A stretch of 42,439 nucleotides of DNA from Mariniblastus sp. (GCA_028823415.1 JAPKBL010000034.1:1-42439), one strand, 5' to 3'. Shown: positions 18,314 through 27,271, counted from the stretch's first letter. Notes: a model not told the origin generated them from the sequence alone. Numbers and translations: made by a program.

Positions 18314-19231
18314 ATGGATCAGGCTGTTAACAATTCGCTAAAAACGGTAGTGGTTTCGGTAAATCCCAACTCTGGCTCTTCAGACCGAACCAAAGTCATC
18401 GATGAGCTATGCCACGAGCTTGAGACACTTGGTTTTTCTGTAATCGTATTGCGAGACATCGACGAAGTTAAGCAAAAGGTTCTTGAGCTTGGCGACGAAT
18501 CGGCTAGTTCTCAATTAGCGGCGGTTGTCGCGGCCGGTGGCGATGGGACCGTCGCTTTGTTGGCTAACCGTTTGCCGCCGCAAACACCGCTCGCCATTCT
18601 TCCCCTTGGGACCGAGAATCTGCTCGCGAAACACCTTGGCATTACGGCCAATGCAAAATCAATAGCGACAATGGTCGCCAACGGCCGGACGACGTTTATT
18701 GATGCCGGTAAGGCCAATGGGCAGATGTTTTTTGTAATGGCAAGTTGTGGTTTTGATGCAGACGTTGTGCATCGTCTTCATTTGCAGCGAAAGGGGCACA
18801 TTCGTCATTGGTCCTATGCAAAGCCGATTTTTGAAGCGATTGCCTCGTACCGTTACCCCCGCATTCGAATTTATGTGGATGAGCGGGCAGTCCCGGTGGT
18901 TGGAAAGTGGGCCTTTATTTTTAATGTTCCGCGTTACGCCATGAATTTACCGATTGTTCCTGGCGCTGATCCATGTGACGGGCGATTAGATTTATGTACT
19001 TTTCGAGGAGGGCGGCTTTTTCGCGGTTTGTTTTACTTGTTTACAATTTTGCTCCATCGGCACCGGCAGTGGAATTATTCGCGCGTAGAGCGGTTTGAGA
19101 AGGTACGAATTGAGTCGGATGAATCTGTACCGTTTCAAATAGATGGCGATCCAGGTGGAACCTTGCCTTTAGAAATCCAGATTGTGCCTCGGTTTTTGAA
19201 TGTTTTTGTGCCGGAATCCTATCCGGCTTAA
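18314..19231 (+). CDS. Diacylglycerol/lipid kinase family protein (DgkB/YegS type)
   Basis: 305 residues, full length for this family. The N-terminal catalytic domain shows VNPNSG (nucleotide-binding start), AAGGDGTV and PLGTENLLAKHLG, the classic diacylglycerol-kinase catalytic signature. The C-terminal part contains the usual beta-rich lipid-binding half ending in IDGDPGGTLPLEIQIVP. It transfers phosphate from ATP to a lipid such as diacylglycerol or a sphingoid base, at the inner face of the cytoplasmic membrane. The ATG at 18314 has no strong SD. It is followed 206 bp later by kdsA, another envelope-lipid gene, but separate promoters are likely. Confidence 0.9.
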   Translation: MDQAVNNSLKTVVVSVNPNSGSSDRTKVIDELCHELETLGFSVIVLRDIDEVKQKVLELGDESASSQLAAVVAAGGDGTVALLANRLPPQTPLAILPLGTENLLAKHLGITANAKSIATMVANGRTTFIDAGKANGQMFFVMASCGFDADVVHRLHLQRKGHIRHWSYAKPIFEAIASYRYPRIRIYVDERAVPVVGKWAFIFNVPRYAMNLPIVPGADPCDGRLDLCTFRGGRLFRGLFYLFTILLHRHRQWNYSRVERFEKVRIESDESVPFQIDGDPGGTLPLEIQIVPRFLNVFVPESYPA

Positions 19232-19302
19232 TTGCCCTGCCCTTAGAATTAATTTCTTGTCAAAATGAGTGAATCATAGCGAGCCTCAGATGCCGTTAGC
19301 GT

Positions 19303-19321
19303 CAACGACCTGTTGTCGTTG
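19303..19321 (+). terminator. Possible weak terminator hairpin after the lipid kinase gene
   Basis: A 7-bp perfect stem (19303-19309 with 19315-19321) and 5-nt loop, followed by GTGACGGGGTTTGT with only a short T run. Position fits the end of the lipid kinase transcript, but the missing U tract leaves it doubtful. Confidence 0.3.
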
Positions 19322-19398
19322 GTGACGGGGTTTGTACTCATGATTGGCGTGAGCTTGGTGGCAACCGAAATTGCAATCTCAAACGTCTAGGTGTTTTT

Positions 19399-19404
19399 TA
19401 TAAT
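19399..19404 (+). promoter_or_regulatory. Putative -10 box for kdsA
   Basis: A perfect TATAAT lies 33 bp before the kdsA start codon. The nearest TTGCAA (19371) is 22 bp away, longer than the usual 17-bp spacer, so the -35 is uncertain. Confidence 0.4.
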
Positions 19405-19437
19405 CCTACCAGTCCTTAAATTCGTCAGGCAACCAAA

Positions 19438-20265
19438 GTGCTCAATCCATCCGCCCAGATAGGCGATATCGAATGTGGTAGTGGCCATCCTTTGTTGGTG
19501 ATCGCGGGTCCTTGCGTCATTGAATCGCGGGATTTGGTATTTGAAATTGCTGAAAAATTGAAATCAGTAACGGATTCGTTAAATTTACCGCTGATTTTCA
19601 AAGCTTCGTTTGATAAGGCGAACCGAACGAGTTTGAATTCGTATCGTGGAGTAGGTCTTGAGAAAGGTATGGAAATTTTGGCCGAGGTTCGGTCAGAGTT
19701 TGGTTTAATCGTTACGACCGATATTCATTTACCGGAACAGGCGTCGCCAGTTGGTGAAGTTTGCGATTTGATCCAAATTCCTGCCTTCCTTGCCCGTCAG
19801 ACCGATTTATTGGTTGCTGCGTCTGGTACCGGACGTGCCGTTAATGTCAAAAAGGGGCAATTTATGGCGCCATGGGATATGAAGCATGTAGTCGGTAAAC
19901 TAGAAGAATCGGGCTGCCAAAACGTATTATTAACTGAACGTGGTACGTTTTTTGGGTATGGTAGTTTAGTGAATGACATGAGGGCTATTCCTAACATGGC
20001 AAGTCTTGGTGCGCCGGTTGTATTTGATGCGACACACAGTGTGCAGCGTCCCAGTGCGGCTGGCGGAAAAACGGGTGGAGACCGGACGATGGTCGAACCT
20101 CTCGCGGGTGCCGCGGTGGCCATGGGGTGCGACGCGGTATTTTTGGAGACTCACCCCGAACCGGATCTGTCGCCAAGTGACGGTCCTAACATGTTGCCGA
20201 TTGAAAGAATGTTGCCGCTGTTAACCCGCTTGAAGCAGATACATGAATTAGTACATCTTTCGTGA
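19438..20265 (+). CDS. kdsA: 2-dehydro-3-deoxyphosphooctonate aldolase (KDO-8-phosphate synthase)
   Basis: 275 residues, typical for KdsA. It condenses phosphoenolpyruvate with D-arabinose 5-phosphate to KDO-8-phosphate, the committed step to KDO of lipopolysaccharide. Motifs: [51 protein letters not shown] and [15 protein letters not shown]. The GTG start at 19438 fits the family N-terminus; no strong SD. The presence of the gene implies a KDO-containing outer membrane, in keeping with the Omp85 operon in this window. Confidence 0.96.
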   Translation: MLNPSAQIGDIECGSGHPLLVIAGPCVIESRDLVFEIAEKLKSVTDSLNLPLIFKASFDKANRTSLNSYRGVGLEKGMEILAEVRSEFGLIVTTDIHLPEQASPVGEVCDLIQIPAFLARQTDLLVAASGTGRAVNVKKGQFMAPWDMKHVVGKLEESGCQNVLLTERGTFFGYGSLVNDMRAIPNMASLGAPVVFDATHSVQRPSAAGGKTGGDRTMVEPLAGAAVAMGCDAVFLETHPEPDLSPSDGPNMLPIERMLPLLTRLKQIHELVHLS

Positions 20266-20347
20266 AGCCAGACAAATTGTGCGATGAATCGTTGAGAAAT
20301 AAAAACGAGACATGGCGATTGAGACTATAGGAATCAAGGATAACTCA

Positions 20348-22180
20348 ATGAGTTTTGTAAGCCGTTTTTTGAGTTTTGCATTATTAGTGACTGTGTTGAT
20401 TTGTTGCGGATGTCAACCGCCGAGGGATCCCATGTTGGATTTGCTCGACGTTGATTTAACCAAAACGAAGGTGGACGATTTAAATCGCACGATGGCGCTG
20501 GTGGACAGTGAAATCCGTTTTGAGCAAAAAGAGTTTAGCAACAACATGACGACGGGGTTGAATCGTTGGGCTGAGACTCGTGGAAATGAGTTGGATGACC
20601 AAGGCTGGCAGGTAGATGAGTCAATCCAAGAACTGATGACTGCCAGTGATAGTTTGGATATTGCAGAAGGTTTCAAGGATCTCAGCTTTTTCAATACAGA
20701 CGGATATTACCTTCAGCAATCCAATTGGATTTCTCAAATTGCTAACCGGGTCACTGAACCGGAAAACCAGATGGTACCTTTCGAACTCTATCGAATGGCA
20801 GCTGATAATTACAAGCCAGACGAAGACGTGGAAGCGCCTTTGGTCGAAGTGGTAAAAAAGCTGCATCCAGGAATGGAAGATGACGCAGGTGAAACCGTTG
20901 CCGATAGTTTGAGCCTCTTTGATTGGGTCGTGAGAAACATTCAGCTGTTGCCAGGCTCAAATTTAACGGGCGAAGAGCAGGAGGAGGCAAGGCTTAATGA
21001 AAGTGAATCCGCTGCGGCGGCTGGTATTCCTGGAGTCGGATATCAACGTTACCCTTGGCAATCACTGCTGTATGGGCAGGGAGACTATGTCGACCGTGCG
21101 AAAATTTTCATGCTCGGTCTTCGCGAATTGGGCATCGACTCTGTCATGTTTGCAACCAAAGGCGGAGATGGCGAATTCGTCCCTTGGTCGGTCGGTGTCG
21201 TGGTGGGAGAAAATTATTACCTGTTCGATACGAAACTCGGACTCCCGATTCCCGGCGAAAAGTTCGGTTCGATTGCGACGCTTGATCAGGTGCGCGCGAA
21301 TCCAGATTTGATTAAATCTTTAGACCTCACCAACGAAGAGTCGCTTGAGGACAATACTGAATACTGGGCAAAGCCCGAGCAACTGGACGATCTTGTCGCA
21401 CTTATTTACACCAGTCCTGAATCCGTTTCTAAACGAATGAGTAGTTTAGAGGCCGCTTTGCCCGTTGATTTAAGAACAAATTTGGCTTTTACCTCTGCTG
21501 AAATTGCGGCGAGACTACCGGCAAAAGAAGGCGTGACGGAGATGCCATGGGATGTCAGTTACCAGACACATGAATTTCGTCAAGCGATTCGAAACGCGCT
21601 TGAGAAGAAATCGGATGACGTAATTGCCGCGAAATTGAATGATTACTATTTCAACGAGTTTTACATCGACAACTTTGTCGTTTATCGCACCGCGAGAGCG
21701 AGGTTTTTCAAAGGAAAATTTGGCTTGGATCCAGAAGGATTTTCGCTGAACGCGATCCAGAGTTTTCAAAGGCTGAAATATACCCAAGAGCAAATTGACA
21801 ATCTCGGATCCGATTCGGATCAGCAGCGACGATTGGGTATTCGGAAGGAAGCCGAACAAAACGTCACTGATTTCAATACTGAGGTTAGAAGTGTGCAGGG
21901 GCAGATGGATCTGATTCGCCGCGACGCGGGCTTATTTCTGGCCCAGTGTCATTTTGATAACGGCAGTATGAATGCGTCCGCAAACTGGCTTGAGAACATT
22001 AGGGCTGAAGACGGCGTCGATCGGTGGAACGATGGGATCACTTACCTGCTGGGGCGAAGTCAAGAAAAACTGAAAGACTACGACCAAGCGATTGAGATTT
22101 TCTCCAATGATCAACTTCAACAGTCTCACGGGAATTTGATTCGTGCCAGAATGTTAAAAGAAATCATTAGCACGCTTTAA
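20348..22180 (+). CDS. Lipoprotein with a transglutaminase-like domain lacking the catalytic Cys
   Basis: 610 residues from ATG 20348, which has AAGGA seven bases upstream; ATG 20312 would add 12 residues before the signal. The signal sequence ends in LICCGC, a lipoprotein-like site, so the protein should be anchored in an envelope membrane. The central part (about 215-320) reads YPWQSLLYGQGDYVDRA, then LRELGIDSVMFAT and YYLFDTKLGLPIPG, which follows the transglutaminase-like fold, but the position of the catalytic Cys is Asp/Tyr and the His is not evident. It is therefore probably non-catalytic. The C-terminal part is helical and ends in TPR-like segments (YLLGRSQEKLKDYDQAIEIF). Conserved planctomycete families of this kind exist to my knowledge; function unknown. 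It follows kdsA by 82 bp and may share its transcript. Confidence 0.75.
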   Translation: MSFVSRFLSFALLVTVLICCGCQPPRDPMLDLLDVDLTKTKVDDLNRTMALVDSEIRFEQKEFSNNMTTGLNRWAETRGNELDDQGWQVDESIQELMTASDSLDIAEGFKDLSFFNTDGYYLQQSNWISQIANRVTEPENQMVPFELYRMAADNYKPDEDVEAPLVEVVKKLHPGMEDDAGETVADSLSLFDWVVRNIQLLPGSNLTGEEQEEARLNESESAAAAGIPGVGYQRYPWQSLLYGQGDYVDRAKIFMLGLRELGIDSVMFATKGGDGEFVPWSVGVVVGENYYLFDTKLGLPIPGEKFGSIATLDQVRANPDLIKSLDLTNEESLEDNTEYWAKPEQLDDLVALIYTSPESVSKRMSSLEAALPVDLRTNLAFTSAEIAARLPAKEGVTEMPWDVSYQTHEFRQAIRNALEKKSDDVIAAKLNDYYFNEFYIDNFVVYRTARARFFKGKFGLDPEGFSLNAIQSFQRLKYTQEQIDNLGSDSDQQRRLGIRKEAEQNVTDFNTEVRSVQGQMDLIRRDAGLFLAQCHFDNGSMNASANWLENIRAEDGVDRWNDGITYLLGRSQEKLKDYDQAIEIFSNDQLQQSHGNLIRARMLKEIISTL

Positions 22181-22197
22181 CGCTACCGGATCGGAAT

Positions 22198-23676
22198 TTA
22201 GGTGTTACCGTCGATGGCATTTCTAATGTGGCGAATCGCCGATTGGATTGCTTTGGGAGCGCCCTTTTCGTCGACGAGGCCGCTATTTGGGAATCGATTG
22301 TCGTCACCGTCGCTCCATTGCTGCCAGACCATCCCATGAATAGAGGGTCTTGCGATCATCATTGGCATGACTGTTTTCAGAAATGTTATCCGATTCTCGT
22401 CGGTGAGATTGCTGGAAGTGCGGTTTACGCGGCGGTAGGGGTCTTCCTCGGCCGGGCCTGCCCCAGTTCCCGTGGGCATGCGGAGACAGATGACTAATGG
22501 CAGGCCGAGTTGGGCCCATACGTCGACAAGATCAATCCATTGCAGAGGGTCGCGAATCATGCTGCCGTTAGGCCAGTAATCCAGATTGATGTCCAGCCCA
22601 AGAAACGAAATGGGCAGGCCCTGCCGCATCAAAGAGTCGGCAATTTGTAATGGATGGATCCCTCCAACGGCACCGGAAAGTCGTTCTGCCCATGGGAAGT
22701 CGAAACTGATCAACGTCGGTAAGTCAGTTTGTGATTCTTCGATTAGGCGAAGCATCTCGACTGTGACACTCAATTGTTGCGGGTATGAGAGGTGCCGGTG
22801 GCCTATTCCATTGAGTCGGCTCACCACATGGATTAGCGATGTCGTTCTCGGAATTTGGCTGAGTTGTTTCCGACACCCAATCAGCAGTTGTTCCTTCCTT
22901 GCCCCGAAATCGTCGACATTGATTAGGCGACTGTCCATGCCACCGATGCTTGCGTCGAGCCACGGCCCAACAATGACTCGTTTTCCGAGTAACTCTTCCC
23001 GACCACCGGAAATCTTTTCTTCGAGTTCGGCGTTGTTTGCGTTTAAATTAATCTCCAATAGATCAAAATCTTTGGATGCTAAACTGGGCTCAAATTGGTC
23101 TCCAGAACCAATCGCATTGGCCATCCAAAAATTACTCATTTGTTCGTGTTCGCGCCGGAACTTGGAGATCTGAGCTCCAAATGAATGCGATAGATCGAAG
23201 ATTCCATCCATCGAAGATTCGATCGATTGACGCGCCGCGTCATCTCGCATTTTACATTCGGTCGCGAGGATTGATTTACTGAGCAATCGCGTTGCCAGTT
23301 GGACGAACGCATGAACACCGTTCTCGATGTGAAGTCCCCCCTCTTCCCATATCGAGATTTGATTTCTTAATCGGTTTAGCGTGCCACGAGCTAATTCGGT
23401 TAGGAGTTCGTAAGGAGCTTCGCGTACCGGCAGCGTGCCGGTGCATATCAGCATTTCTCCCCGATGGTCCATCGGGTAGATCAGGTAGAGCTTTCCGGAT
23501 TCATCACGATTCCGGCTGATGGTTATTATTTTCTCTGACTCTTCGGAATCGTCCGGTTGGGCAACCGCAATCCGACAAGGCCATGGGATGCCATCGAGGC
23601 CAATCACATGGATTGCGTTTCCGTGATAAGTATCCAGATTCCATTCGCTTGGTACTCGAAAACGAAACTCGCCCAT
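22198..23676 (-). CDS. Glycosidase-like TIM-barrel protein (clan GH-A/GH10-like)
   Basis: 492 residues. The N-terminal 130 residues look like a beta-sandwich (MGEFRFRVPSEWNLDTYHG), and the rest like a TIM barrel: DLLEINLNANN, KRVIVGPWLDA, TLISFDFPWAERLSG, SFLGLDINLDYWPNG, PLVICLRMPTG and finally GMVWQQWSDGDDNRFPNSG. The last motif is typical of the C-terminal end of family GH10-like and related clan-A barrels. Catalytic Glu residues cannot be assigned with certainty by eye, so activity is unproven. No signal peptide is visible, which is odd for a polysaccharide-degrading enzyme and suggests a cytoplasmic substrate. ATG 23676, no SD. Its stop lies 17 bp from the end of the convergent lipoprotein gene. 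Confidence 0.65.
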   Translation of the reverse strand: MGEFRFRVPSEWNLDTYHGNAIHVIGLDGIPWPCRIAVAQPDDSEESEKIITISRNRDESGKLYLIYPMDHRGEMLICTGTLPVREAPYELLTELARGTLNRLRNQISIWEEGGLHIENGVHAFVQLATRLLSKSILATECKMRDDAARQSIESSMDGIFDLSHSFGAQISKFRREHEQMSNFWMANAIGSGDQFEPSLASKDFDLLEINLNANNAELEEKISGGREELLGKRVIVGPWLDASIGGMDSRLINVDDFGARKEQLLIGCRKQLSQIPRTTSLIHVVSRLNGIGHRHLSYPQQLSVTVEMLRLIEESQTDLPTLISFDFPWAERLSGAVGGIHPLQIADSLMRQGLPISFLGLDINLDYWPNGSMIRDPLQWIDLVDVWAQLGLPLVICLRMPTGTGAGPAEEDPYRRVNRTSSNLTDENRITFLKTVMPMMIARPSIHGMVWQQWSDGDDNRFPNSGLVDEKGAPKAIQSAIRHIRNAIDGNT

Positions 23677-23781
23677 CAGATGCTCACAGAATTGTTGACT
23701 AAAGACCTAACCCATATTGTGTCGTTTGTAGTCGATGGAAGGAATAGCAGGATGGGGAAATGCCTGTGATTTCAGGATAAT

Positions 23782-23919
23782 ATGAAGAGAACAGCCGCAT
23801 TCTACCTGTTACTCGGAAATCGGAGCGTCGGTCGGCCTAATCGGCGGCTTTGGGGACTGTTCGGAAGGACGTTCCTGATTTATATTTTTGAACAGACAGC
23901 TATGGAGCGTTGTCGGTAA
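23782..23919 (+). CDS. Candidate 45-residue upstream ORF overlapping the purC start
   Basis: ATG 23782 has AGGA closely upstream (TTCAGGATAAT). The frame is open for 45 codons and ends in TAA whose last A is the first base of the purC ATG (TAATG), an arrangement that often marks translational coupling. The predicted peptide is basic with a hydrophobic segment (FGRTFLIYIFEQ) and matches nothing I know. An ORF of this length can occur by chance, so I give it low weight. Confidence 0.2.
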   Translation: MKRTAAFYLLLGNRSVGRPNRRLWGLFGRTFLIYIFEQTAMERCR

Positions 23920-24812
23920 TGGTAAATCAGAAAAAGTTAGTTGAGGAGATGGTCGTGGGAGCGTTGGTTCGTCAAGGAAAAGTAAGAGACGTTTACGATA
24001 TTGGTGATTATTTTTTGATGGTTGCGAGTGACCGGATTAGCGCATTTGACTACATCCTACCGACGAGAATTCCTGATAAAGGCCGCGTCCTAACTCAGAT
24101 CAGTAAGTTTTGGTTTGATTTCTTTGATGTGCCTCATCACCTTGTTTCCACCGATTTAGATGGGATTGAGATCCCTGAAGGTCTCGATGCAGGCGATTTA
24201 GCCGGCCGCTCGATGATTGTTAAAAAGTGTGAAGTCGTTCCGATCGAATGCGTGGTTCGTGGTTACCTCGTTGGTTCGGGCTGGCGGGATTATCAGGCCA
24301 CAGGCTCTGTTTGCGGCATTGATCTTTCGGCCGGTCTAAAAAACTGTGCAAAATTTCCCGAAGCGCTTTTCACGCCTGCCACCAAAGAGGAGTCAGGTCA
24401 TGATGAGAACATTTCGTTTGAGCGAATGATTGAGCTGATTGGGAGTGAGACGTCCAACGAACTCAAGGAAAAGAGTCTTCGCGTTTACGAAAAAGGACGA
24501 GACTTTGCAGCGAGCAAGGGTATTATTCTCGCCGATACAAAATTCGAATGGGGCTGGCATGATGGCGAACTCATTTTGATTGACGAAGTTCTCACCCCCG
24601 ACAGTTCCCGGTTTTGGCCCGCCGATGATTATCAAGAGGGACGTAATCAAGCCTCTTTTGACAAGCAGTTTGTACGGGAGCATTTGGACTCCACAGATTG
24701 GGACAAAAACAGTGAACCGCCAGAGTTGCCGCAGGAAATTGTGGACAATACGCGAGCGAAATACATTGACGCTTACGAGCGATTGGCTGGGGAAGCGTTT
24801 CCCTGGAAGTAG
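23919..24812 (+). CDS. purC: Phosphoribosylaminoimidazole-succinocarboxamide synthase (SAICAR synthetase)
   Basis: 297 residues. It joins CAIR and aspartate with ATP to give SAICAR, in de novo purine synthesis. Motifs of the longer (yeast-like) class: QGKVRDVYDIGDYFLMVASD, RISAFDYILPTRIPDKG, PIECVVRGYLVGSGW, FTPATKEESGHDENIS, LADTKFEWG and DEVLTPDSSRFWP. ATG 23919 is chosen with GGAG about 11 bases upstream; the TTG at 23910 has no properly spaced SD. It stands alone, convergent with the phosphatase gene at 24918. Confidence 0.96.
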   Translation: MVNQKKLVEEMVVGALVRQGKVRDVYDIGDYFLMVASDRISAFDYILPTRIPDKGRVLTQISKFWFDFFDVPHHLVSTDLDGIEIPEGLDAGDLAGRSMIVKKCEVVPIECVVRGYLVGSGWRDYQATGSVCGIDLSAGLKNCAKFPEALFTPATKEESGHDENISFERMIELIGSETSNELKEKSLRVYEKGRDFAASKGIILADTKFEWGWHDGELILIDEVLTPDSSRFWPADDYQEGRNQASFDKQFVREHLDSTDWDKNSEPPELPQEIVDNTRAKYIDAYERLAGEAFPWK

Positions 24813-24854
24813 TCCACCGCTGGTGACAGCCGGAGGTGGGGCGAGAATTTAAAC

Positions 24855-24881
24855 ATCTTCCGTTTTCGCGAAGCGGAAGAT
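24855..24881. terminator. Hairpin between convergent genes, possible bidirectional terminator
   Basis: An 8-bp perfect stem (24855-24862 with 24874-24881) with an 11-nt loop that itself contains TTCGCGAA. It sits between the ends of purC (plus) and the FHA phosphatase gene (minus). T runs on either side are short, so termination is plausible but not assured. Confidence 0.5.
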
Positions 24882-24917
24882 CTTGGTTCGGAGTTGATAG
24901 AGTTCGATCTAACCGAA

Positions 24918-26669
24918 TTATGGCTTTCTGCCTAGGCAGACGAGACACATGTCGTCAATTGCTGGGTGGCGACCGCTGTGGCGGGCCACAGACTCGCGAA
25001 TCAGTTTGCCAATTGCGTCCGGATTCTTCGCTTGTCCCGATGCCATTTCTTTGATCATCGCTTCGGTTGTGAGTTGGTCGCCATCGGCGTTCATCGCTTC
25101 ATTGATTCCATCGGTGTAAAGCACGATTTGATCGCCTGGATCGATTTGGACTTCGATCGATTCGTATTCGTAATCTTCCATGATCCCAAGAGGCAGGCCC
25201 GACTCTTCCATTGCGAGTTGCGTGATTTCGCCGGTTGCCGATTTTTGCAAGATTGGAGGCATATGACCTGCATTGACGACGGTCATTTTGTTGGTGTTAA
25301 GATCGAGTACACAGAGTGCGAGCGTCACGAATCGGTCGATGTTTAATCCAGAGAGGCTGTTGTTCATTTTGTGAACCGCCTCCACCGCTGTTTTTGAGGT
25401 CGCCAAGGCGAACCTGGACTCTGCTGAGATCTTGGCCATGTAGAGGGCGGCGGCGATTCCGTGGCCGACAACATCAGCCATAATGATTGCGATTCGGTTA
25501 TTGTCGAGAGGCACGAAATCGTAGTAATCCCCTCCGACCTGTTGCATGGGGCGATAAAAAGAAAAGAACTCAAATTCTTCTGTGTCAGGAGAGCTTTGCG
25601 GCAGAAACCGCTGTTGGAGTTCATGTGCGAGTTCGAGGTCGGCACGAATGCTCTGAGCTCGTTTGAAATCCAGAAATAAATCGCTTTTTTGGATGGCTAA
25701 ACTTGCTTGCATTGCCACGGTAACAAGCGTTTCGAGATCCTCATTATCGAAAGCGATGGACTGTTTGAGGGTGTCGAGTTGGATAACACCAATCGCCTCA
25801 TCTTTACTGTTAATCAGTGGGGCACACATGATCGAACGAATGCGAAAATCGACGATACTCTGACTCATGTCGAACCGATCATCTATCGCGGCATCACTGC
25901 TGATGATCGGGTGCTTGTTTCCCATGACGGTTTTGACAATCGTCTTGCTGATACGCACCATTTCATCGGTCCGTGCGCCTCGTGTCTTAAAACCGAGTGG
26001 CTCGAGTTTTCCCTCGTCATTTCTGAGGACAATAAATCCTCGATCCGCCTCGGTGAAGAGCTGGAAAAGGCAATCGAGAATTTTTGTGAGGACTTCATCT
26101 CGCTCGACCGACTCGCTTAGCGCGTGGGTGATTTTTGTCAACGCGCGAAGTTTTTCCTCTGGTTTGGCGTGATTGTCTGAACGGGCGTGATTGTCTGAAC
26201 GGGCGTGATGGGAAGGAATGTCGAGTCGAGACATTACGCTTGCAGAGACATCGCCACTTTCCTCAAATTCGTCGAACATGACAGAGCTTTGATTGATTGA
26301 CGATGACGATATCGTGGGGTCGTTGTTGAGGCCTTGGGCGACAGTGAATTGTTCAAGGTTACTTTTTCGACTCGAAACATTTCCGTCCGAAAATATAAAA
26401 GTGACTTCGCAAATCTGAATTTCGGATTGGTCCGGCAATTGGGTGGGTTGCAAGACAGCTTGATTGTTGAGGAGCGTACCATTTCGGCTCTTGTTGTCCT
26501 CGAGGTAGTAATTCCCATCCTTCTTTGTGACTTTCGCGTGCCAACGACTGACCGTTTCGTCTTTGATATGAAGGTCGTTTTTCTCGTCCCGACCAATCGT
26601 GATCTCATCTTTGTCGATTGAGAACTGGCGTTTTGCAACGGATGGGCTGGAGGTGGTCAAAAATGCCAT
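24918..26669 (-). CDS. FHA-GAF-PP2C (SpoIIE/RsbU-type) serine phosphatase
   Basis: 583 residues in three parts. Residues 1-95 are an FHA domain (EITIGRDEKNDLHI, ETVSRWHAKV, SRNGTLLNN) that binds phosphothreonine. A linker with a duplicated HARSDN motif leads to a GAF domain (about 170-335; ADRGFIVLR, RSIMCAPLINSKDEAIGVIQ). A short helical connector (ELAHELQQRFLPQ) leads to the PP2C/SpoIIE phosphatase (about 350-583; VGGDYYDFVPL, ADVVGHGIAAALYMA, VLYTDGINEAMN). The metal-binding Asp residues are in place, so it should be active. Such proteins usually dephosphorylate anti-sigma-factor antagonists or similar STAS partners; none is encoded next door. It lies beside the flagellar sigma/anti-sigma genes, a suggestive but unproven link. 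ATG 26669; single gene. Confidence 0.94.
   Translation of the reverse strand: MAFLTTSSPSVAKRQFSIDKDEITIGRDEKNDLHIKDETVSRWHAKVTKKDGNYYLEDNKSRNGTLLNNQAVLQPTQLPDQSEIQICEVTFIFSDGNVSSRKSNLEQFTVAQGLNNDPTISSSSINQSSVMFDEFEESGDVSASVMSRLDIPSHHARSDNHARSDNHAKPEEKLRALTKITHALSESVERDEVLTKILDCLFQLFTEADRGFIVLRNDEGKLEPLGFKTRGARTDEMVRISKTIVKTVMGNKHPIISSDAAIDDRFDMSQSIVDFRIRSIMCAPLINSKDEAIGVIQLDTLKQSIAFDNEDLETLVTVAMQASLAIQKSDLFLDFKRAQSIRADLELAHELQQRFLPQSSPDTEEFEFFSFYRPMQQVGGDYYDFVPLDNNRIAIIMADVVGHGIAAALYMAKISAESRFALATSKTAVEAVHKMNNSLSGLNIDRFVTLALCVLDLNTNKMTVVNAGHMPPILQKSATGEITQLAMEESGLPLGIMEDYEYESIEVQIDPGDQIVLYTDGINEAMNADGDQLTTEAMIKEMASGQAKNPDAIGKLIRESVARHSGRHPAIDDMCLVCLGRKP
26167..26209 (-). repeat. 18-bp tandem repeat in the FHA-GAF linker
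   Basis: Two perfect 18-bp copies (26167-26184 and 26185-26202) and the first seven bases of a third. The unit keeps the frame and encodes HARSDN twice. It could change linker length by slippage without frameshift. Confidence 0.85.
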
Positions 26670-26836
26670 GGATACTATTTCAATTCGTTTTTGGCGAAGT
26701 AGGGTGGTCGCGATCCCTATTCTAAAATTTAAAATCGTGGCGGGTCAACGCAGCAAGATCCAGTTTCGAATATTTGGTCGATTCGCCCTAAAAAAGGTGC
26801 TGCTAAAAGCAGTGCAGCCTAACCGGAGGGCAGTCT

Positions 26837-27253
26837 GTGGGGTACGGGAAGGATAGGTTGTGGATTGTGAAATTCGGGAACGAGTCCGAGACTTTTGGCG
26901 ATTTTTGGATTCCTCTGTTAATTGCGCTGCCCAGCAACGTCGGCGAAGCGGTTTTTGATAGTTTTTCCTTTGAATCTACGCCGATTCTATCAAAAATCAT
27001 CCATCGTGAATGGGGGAATAGTAGGACTATTGAGTGTTTTATAATTGTCCTTGCAGGATTACCACCGGTTCAAATTGAAAAATGGAGTCCTGCCTGTTCG
27101 AAATATGACAGATGGCTCAAGCGATACAATCGGTGCCTCGCGGTAAAAAAAAATCCGTGTGATATTAATCACACGGATCGAAAATTTAACTGGGTGGACC
27201 GAATGAGAGATAACTGCCTGATTGGAGGCAATGCCGACTGCTCCCGCCTCTAA
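26837..27253 (+). CDS. Doubtful ORF of 138 codons with a good ribosome-binding site
   Basis: GTG 26837 is preceded by GGAGGG with a 6-nt spacer, and the frame is open for 138 codons in an otherwise gene-free 602-bp stretch. The middle part looks protein-like and hydrophobic (WIPLLIALP; TIECFIIVLAGLPP). Against it: the frame runs through the terminator hairpin of the convergent flgM-like gene (27145-27178), its C-terminus is Cys/Asn-rich and unlike a folded domain, and I recognise no family. It could be a real orphan gene or a gene remnant. Confidence 0.28.
   Translation: MGYGKDRLWIVKFGNESETFGDFWIPLLIALPSNVGEAVFDSFSFESTPILSKIIHREWGNSRTIECFIIVLAGLPPVQIEKWSPACSKYDRWLKRYNRCLAVKKNPCDINHTDRKFNWVDRMRDNCLIGGNADCSRL
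27145..27178 (-). terminator. Rho-independent terminator of the flgM-like gene
   Basis: A perfect 11-bp stem (27153-27163 with 27168-27178) with a 4-nt loop. Read on the minus strand it is followed by nine T (27153-27145). It lies 94 bp downstream of the flgM-like stop. Confidence 0.9.
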
Positions 27254-27271
27254 AGTCCTGAGGCGATTCCT

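Noticed and set aside
26167..26209. CRISPR-like repeats
   Set aside because: The 18-bp units are contiguous without spacers and are in frame inside a protein linker; no CRISPR array or cas gene is present in the window.
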